NCBI GenBank assembly: GCA_964655175.1
Contig: CAZZLY010000091.1
Location: forward strand, 1 to 11,171
From: JAIOPA01 sp964655175
GTDB taxonomy: Bacteria > Eisenbacteria > RBG-16-71-46
Direction: 5' to 3'
DNA length: 11,171 nt
The notes beneath the pieces were generated by a model that worked only from the letters and a program-made list of their open reading frames with translations, ran no database searches and had not been told where the DNA came from. Below are positions 7,838 through 11,171 of this stretch, piece by piece (within the stretch, counting starts at the first letter, position 1; every line of letters begins with the position of its first letter). The translations under genes were made by a program, and so were the position numbers.

Positions 7838-8001
7838 CCGAGCGATAGAATCCGAGCCGGCACGAGCGAACCCATCCCTCGTTCATGCAGGTTCAGGCAC
7901 CCTCGGAACGACATGCTCGAGCGTGTTCTCGATGGCGGTCGCACCTGTTTCGCCATCCTCACGGAGTCTCGACTCGGAAACCATCCCTCGGAGTCACTCG
8001 C

Positions 8002-9135
8002 ATGTCGCACTCGTCGTCCCTGGCCATGGATTGGAATCAGGGAGACTCGGGGCACGGATCGCCCCGTCAGCACATCATCGCGTTGCACAGCCTGCCCAAG
8101 CGGGCCACACCGATGCCCGGCATGGCGCTGCGGCAGGGTTCGGCCTTCGAACCCGGGCTCAAGGTGTTGCTCGGCTCGCTCGCGGAGCGGGTCTGGCGCA
8201 TGGAACTGCCCGAACCGCTCGATCTGCGTTACGCCCCGGAGGCGCTGGCGGAACGACTCTTCCATGAGGCGCGCCTCGTCGAGTGCACGGTGACCCGTGC
8301 GGACGACCAGCGCCGCGAGTCGCTGCCCGCGAACACGTCCATGACGATCACGGACGTGATGATCGCCACCCCGGACGAGCATCAGGACATGTTGCAGCGA
8401 TTTGTGACGGGATCCTATCGCGCCACCGATCTGCAGACGCTGGAATGGGACGATCAAGGCCGCCCGATCCGGGTGCTGACCAACCTGGTCGGCATCGTCG
8501 AGGGCGATTTCATGATCGGACTCTGGGGGGTGCAGCGCTCGGCCACGCCCGAGCGTCCTTTGCGGACCGCCCCTCGGCCCATCGGCGAGATGCAGTCCCA
8601 CTGCATGTGCATCTCGGACGCGATGGGGACCATCATGTTCGAGAGCCCCGAACTGGAGCAGGTGCTCGGCATCCCTTCGGCCGCATTGAAGGGGACCACC
8701 TGGTGCGACCTCGTGCACCCGGAGGACCGCGGCACGATGACGGCCGCGTTCGCCGCGAACGTCCAGGATCCCCAACACGCCTCGACCGTGGCCAAGGTCC
8801 GACTGCGTCGCGCCACCGGTGAATGGGTGTCCCGCGCGGTGTTGTGCAAGCCGTTGACCGAGGTCCCGGGGCCGTCGCTGATCTCGATCAGCGTGCGCCC
8901 ATTGCCGACCGAGGCCGTCGCGACGCCCAGACGCCGTCGCCGTGCCAGCCCCAAGACGGACACACGGATGACCACGCAGGTGTGCACGCTCAACAACATC
9001 CTGGCGCTCATCAGTGGGCACGCGCAGTTGGCGGGCATGCTGGGGGACGCCGACTCCGAACTGCAACGCCACCTGGGGATCATCGTCGAGGCGGCCGAAC
9101 GGGCGAGCAACACGCTGGGGCGGATCGTCGAATAG
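8002..9135 (+). CDS. Double-PAS sensory protein with degenerate histidine-kinase dimerisation tail
   Basis: 377 residues, no membrane helix or signal peptide, so cytoplasmic. Residues about 75-182 form a diverged PAS domain of the kind found in hybrid histidine kinases: ARLVECT, then GSYRATDLQTLEWDDQGR, then LVGIVEGDFMIGLWGVQRSAT. Residues about 200-300 are a second, PAS_3-like domain: ISDAMGTIMFESPELEQVLG, LVHPEDR (237-243), then a RRATGEWV strand. An Arg-rich linker (RRRRR, 310-314) follows. Residues about 323-377 resemble a HisKA helix pair (LNNILALISGHAQLA ... AAERASNTLGRIV), but where kinases have HDFNN this has CTLNN (328-332): the phospho-accepting His is Cys, and the protein ends with no HATPase domain. 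It therefore cannot be a kinase itself. Start ATG 8002 is chosen because GGAG lies eight bases before it; an upstream ATG at 7885 adds an Arg/His-rich stretch without features. Ligand and partner are unknown. Confidence 0.8.
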   Translation: MSHSSSLAMDWNQGDSGHGSPRQHIIALHSLPKRATPMPGMALRQGSAFEPGLKVLLGSLAERVWRMELPEPLDLRYAPEALAERLFHEARLVECTVTRADDQRRESLPANTSMTITDVMIATPDEHQDMLQRFVTGSYRATDLQTLEWDDQGRPIRVLTNLVGIVEGDFMIGLWGVQRSATPERPLRTAPRPIGEMQSHCMCISDAMGTIMFESPELEQVLGIPSAALKGTTWCDLVHPEDRGTMTAAFAANVQDPQHASTVAKVRLRRATGEWVSRAVLCKPLTEVPGPSLISISVRPLPTEAVATPRRRRRASPKTDTRMTTQVCTLNNILALISGHAQLAGMLGDADSELQRHLGIIVEAAERASNTLGRIVE

Positions 9136-9168
9136 CGCGCTCGCGCCCGCCCACGAGCGCCAAGACAC

Positions 9169-9206
9169 GACGAAGGGCCCCGATCCTCGGATCGGGGCCC
9201 TTCGTC
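9169..9206. terminator. Bidirectional terminator, perfect 17-bp hairpin
   Basis: GACGAAGGGCCCCGATC (9169-9185), loop CTCG, GATCGGGGCCCTTCGTC (9190-9206) with no mismatch. It lies between the ends of two convergent genes, 33 bases after the PAS stop and 21 bases beyond the HD-GYP stop, and can end both transcripts. No long T-run follows on either strand. Confidence 0.85.
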
Positions 9207-9227
9207 ACATCGTGCCGGGACGGGAAC

Positions 9228-10235
9228 CTAGACGCGCACCGCGCGCTCGTCGTTGCGGTTGGCGACCTGCTCGAAGAAGCCGTACAGGTTCAGGTCCAGC
9301 AGCCCACGCTGGGCGTCGCGCAGGATGATCTCGAGGGCGCGAGCGTGACTGAACGGCTCACGATAGGGACGACGACTCGTCAGTGCATCATAGACGTCGG
9401 CGTAGCTCGTGATGCGCGCAAGCAGCGGGATGTCCTGGCCACGCAGACCGTCCGGATAGCCCGAACCGTCGCATCGCTCGTGGTGGTGCCGGACGATCGG
9501 CAGGGTGTGCTTCATCGTCGTGAAGTTGCCCACCAGAGCCTCACCCAGGACCGGGTGCGTCTCGACGGCACGCCGTTCGTCGGTCGTGAGTTGCCCCGCC
9601 TTGGAGAGCAGCCCTTCCGGGATCCCGATCTTGCCGAGGTCGTGGAGCAGACCACCCTGCGTGAGCGTCTGGAGCTGGGCCTTGTCGAGCCCCATGGCCT
9701 CGCCCATGTTGCGGGAGTAGAGCGAGACGCGATCCGAATGTCCCAGCGTGTAGGAGTCCTTCAACTCGAGCGTGTGCCCGAGCCCCATGAGGACGTTGAT
9801 GCTGGGCTCGAGCGTCGCGACGACGCGTTGCTTGTTGAGCAGCCCGCACAGCGACAGCAGGAGCGTCTCGTTGTCGAACGGCTTGACCATGTACGAGTCG
9901 ACGCCGCTTGCATAAGCGAGGCGCCGACTGGCGGTGGCGGGATCCCCGGTGACCATGAGCACCGGGAGCAGCTCGTGAGCCGACTGCGAGCGCAGGTCAC
10001 GCAAGAGGACGTTGCCACTCACGCCGGGCAGGTGCAGGTCGAGCACGAGGGCGTCGAAGTGCTCGGCGGCCAGGATCTCGGCGGCGGCTTCGGCCGAGCC
10101 CACGCCGGTCGCGCGACTACCCCAGCGCTGCAGCAGCGAGACGATGAGTCCGCGCAGGGCCTCGTCGTCATCGACGATCAGCAGCCGGGCGCCCAGCAGC
10201 GTCTCTCTTTTCAGTTTCTCGAAAGTCCGAGGCAT
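9228..10235 (-). CDS. Response regulator with HD-GYP domain, cyclic di-GMP phosphodiesterase
   Basis: 335 residues, cytoplasmic, RpfG-like layout. Receiver domain (about 16-133): acidic D22/D23, phospho-acceptor D66 in LVLDLHLP, T96 in MVTGD, K118 in VKPF, all expected residues present. HD-GYP domain (about 145-325): GHSDR (165-169), HDLGK (198-202), H227, HHHE (250-253) and DGSGYP (256-261), then ADVYDALTSRRPYR (279-292). All key metal-binding and GYP residues are present, so it should be an active phosphodiesterase that lowers cyclic di-GMP when its cognate kinase phosphorylates D66. The frame is open upstream to 10445, but ATG 10235 is chosen because the receiver fold starts about 16 residues later and the upstream part is Pro/Cys-rich noise; the Shine-Dalgarno match (GGAC) is poor. 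No kinase gene is adjacent; the convergent neighbour is a PAS protein without kinase function. Confidence 0.93.
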   Translation of the reverse strand: MPRTFEKLKRETLLGARLLIVDDDEALRGLIVSLLQRWGSRATGVGSAEAAAEILAAEHFDALVLDLHLPGVSGNVLLRDLRSQSAHELLPVLMVTGDPATASRRLAYASGVDSYMVKPFDNETLLLSLCGLLNKQRVVATLEPSINVLMGLGHTLELKDSYTLGHSDRVSLYSRNMGEAMGLDKAQLQTLTQGGLLHDLGKIGIPEGLLSKAGQLTTDERRAVETHPVLGEALVGNFTTMKHTLPIVRHHHERCDGSGYPDGLRGQDIPLLARITSYADVYDALTSRRPYREPFSHARALEIILRDAQRGLLDLNLYGFFEQVANRNDERAVRV

Positions 10236-10441
10236 CACGTCGGTCCGCAGGAAGGGCGGAACTGTCGGGGGATACGGGATGGGGTCCCGGGGCGGTGAAG
10301 CCCGTTGACCAGAAGGAAACTTAGCACAGCGAGCCGACGATGCGTGAGATGAACACGCCGGTACTTTGGTTGCATCGGGGCATTCGCGCTCGAATGCTTG
10401 TTTGTCACAACACGGATTGCCGTGATGCGGAGACCCCGGTG
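10236..10441. other. Upstream region of the HD-GYP gene
   Basis: This 206-base spacer follows the oxidoreductase stop and precedes the HD-GYP start on the - strand, so the two genes are probably separate units. Read on the - strand it holds TTGTGACAA (10402-10410), a TAAGTT -10-like hexamer (10318-10323) without a good -35 box, and two small inverted repeats (10380-10397; CACGG-ATTG-CCGTG at 10411-10424). The latter could be a weak terminator for the oxidoreductase gene. Confidence 0.4.
10380..10397. repeat. Perfect 7-bp inverted repeat, possible operator
   Basis: GCATTCG-CGCT-CGAATGC. It lies about 145 bases upstream of the HD-GYP start codon and about 45 bases after the oxidoreductase stop. 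It may be a regulator-binding site or part of a terminator; on the + strand a T-rich TTGTTTGT follows it, but no + strand gene ends there. Confidence 0.35.
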
Positions 10442-11171
10442 TCACCGCTCAACGCGCGCGGCCAGGCCCTGCCGCACGCGCGGCACCACCTCGGTGGCGA
10501 ACAGCTCCATGCTGCGCAGCAGATCGGCGTGCGGGACGCTGCCCACGGTCATCTGCAACAGGACGCGCTGGTGGCCGAACCAGGCGTGATGCTGCAATAG
10601 CTTCTCGGCGACCTGCGCGGGGCTGCCCACCGCAAGGGCACCGCGCGCGGTGCACGCGGCGTCGAACTGCTCTCGCGTCATGGGAGGCCAGCCGCGCTCG
10701 CGGCCGATCCGCGTCATGACCTCGGCCCACGACGGGTAGAACACGTCGGCGGCGCGCTGCGAGTCCTCGGCGATGAAGCCGTGCAGGTTGATCGCCACCG
10801 GCAGCGAACCCGGGGCGTGTCCCATGCGGGCACCGGCCTCGCGATGCAGTTGCAGGAACGGCGCGAAGCGCTCGGGCATGCCGCCGATGATCGCCACCGC
10901 CATGGGCAGGCCCAGCGTGCCGGCGCGGACCGCCGAGGCGGGCGTGCCTCCGACCGCGATCCACACCGGGAGGGGTTGCTGCACCGCGCGCGGATGGACG
11001 ACGCGGCCGTCGATCGCGGGGCGCTGCAGGCCGCCCGGCCAGTGCACGACCGCTTGCTCACGGATGCGCAGCAGGAGGTCGAGACGCTCCTCGAACAGCC
11101 GGTCGTAGTCGTGCAGATCGTGCCCGAAGAGCGGGAACGACTCGATGAACGACCCGCGTCCGGCCATGATC
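10442..11171 (-). CDS. LLM-class (luciferase-like) flavin-dependent oxidoreductase, 5' end outside window
   Basis: The C-terminal 242 residues are visible; the family is usually about 330-350 residues, so roughly 100 N-terminal residues lie beyond the right edge. The segment AGRGSFIESFPLFG is a conserved family block that normally lies well inside the protein, and the reading frame is open to the edge, so the ATG at 11165-11167 is not the start. Other family signs: LFEERLDLLL, PLPVWIAVGGTPASAVRAG (TIM-barrel beta-strand with flavin-binding Gly), GLPMAVAIIGG, and a C-terminal VGSPAQVAEKLL that fits the usual 'G.P..V.ekI' segment. Such enzymes use FMN or F420 to oxidise or reduce small organic molecules; the substrate cannot be predicted. 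Stop TGA at 10444-10442. Same strand as the HD-GYP gene but 206 bases apart. Confidence 0.9.
   Translation of the reverse strand, partial: IMAGRGSFIESFPLFGHDLHDYDRLFEERLDLLLRIREQAVVHWPGGLQRPAIDGRVVHPRAVQQPLPVWIAVGGTPASAVRAGTLGLPMAVAIIGGMPERFAPFLQLHREAGARMGHAPGSLPVAINLHGFIAEDSQRAADVFYPSWAEVMTRIGRERGWPPMTREQFDAACTARGALAVGSPAQVAEKLLQHHAWFGHQRVLLQMTVGSVPHADLLRSMELFATEVVPRVRQGLAARVER

Larger units (their letters stand above)
7664..8001. other. 338-base gene-free stretch upstream of the PAS gene
   Basis: Holds an extended -10 promoter candidate (7717-7725), a hairpin at 7741-7766, an inverted repeat at 7788-7817, a T6 run at 7832-7837, a second -10-like TAGAAT (7846-7851) and a near-palindrome ACATGCTCGAGCGTGT (7911-7926). 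It is visibly more AT-rich than the genes on either side. No clear terminator for the permease gene is seen. Open frames through it have no recognisable protein features and run into the PAS gene in the wrong frame. Confidence 0.6.

Noticed and set aside
5101..7848. 915-codon + strand frame spanning the terminator, the acetyltransferase and the permease
   Set aside because: Starts inside a terminator hairpin and gives an Arg/Gly/Pro-rich product; the permease frame has real membrane helices.
7716..8267. 183-codon + strand frame with a TTG start, internal ATG at 7797
   Set aside because: No recognisable features, low-complexity end, and it overlaps the PAS gene in another frame.
9136..9168. 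Possible frameshift that would have removed a HATPase domain from the PAS protein
   Set aside because: Only 33 bases separate the stop from a terminator and the convergent gene, so no kinase domain remnant fits there.
8823..10298. 491-codon + strand frame opposite the HD-GYP gene
   Set aside because: Runs through the 17-bp terminator and the end of the PAS gene; the - strand frame has complete receiver and HD-GYP motifs.

Overview
The window is GC-rich DNA (roughly two thirds G+C by eye) with five protein-coding genes and a sixth cut by the right edge or, counted differently, four complete genes flanked by two partial ones. The gene set fits a free-living Gram-negative-type bacterium: an outer-membrane beta-barrel protein, a TRAP transporter, PAS and HD-GYP signalling proteins. 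Gene style and base composition are compatible with Gemmatimonadota or a similarly GC-rich phylum, but no marker gene here proves the lineage.

Left half (1-5068, + strand): the 3' part of a very large gene, open at the left edge. It encodes tandem Calx-beta-like extracellular repeats, a DUF11-type domain, an SdrD B-like domain, a lysine-rich linker, three Ig/FlgD-like units and a ~865-residue C-terminal region that looks like an outer-membrane beta-barrel ending in an aromatic residue. This is the most unusual object in the window. A strong bidirectional hairpin (5092-5125) closes it.

Middle (5146-7663): a GNAT acetyltransferase on the - strand is divergent from a fused DctQ-DctM TRAP transporter permease on the + strand. 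No substrate-binding DctP gene is visible. The permease has no clear Shine-Dalgarno site and a -10-like hexamer placed so that its transcript could be leaderless.

7664-8001 is a 338-base gene-free stretch with an extended -10 promoter candidate, two inverted repeats, a T6 run and a possible 8-codon mini-ORF. It leads to a soluble double-PAS protein (8002-9135) whose C-terminus looks like a histidine-kinase dimerisation helix pair that has lost its phospho-accepting His and has no ATPase domain.

Right part: a near-perfect 17-bp hairpin (9169-9206) separates the PAS gene from a convergent REC-HD-GYP response regulator (9228-10235, - strand), predicted to hydrolyse cyclic di-GMP. Upstream of it, after 206 bases of regulatory-looking DNA, is the 3' part of an LLM-class (luciferase-like) flavin oxidoreductase, cut by the right edge.

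The genes are mostly single transcription units, not one operon. The only plausible functional pairing is the PAS protein with the HD-GYP regulator, and it rests on adjacency alone.
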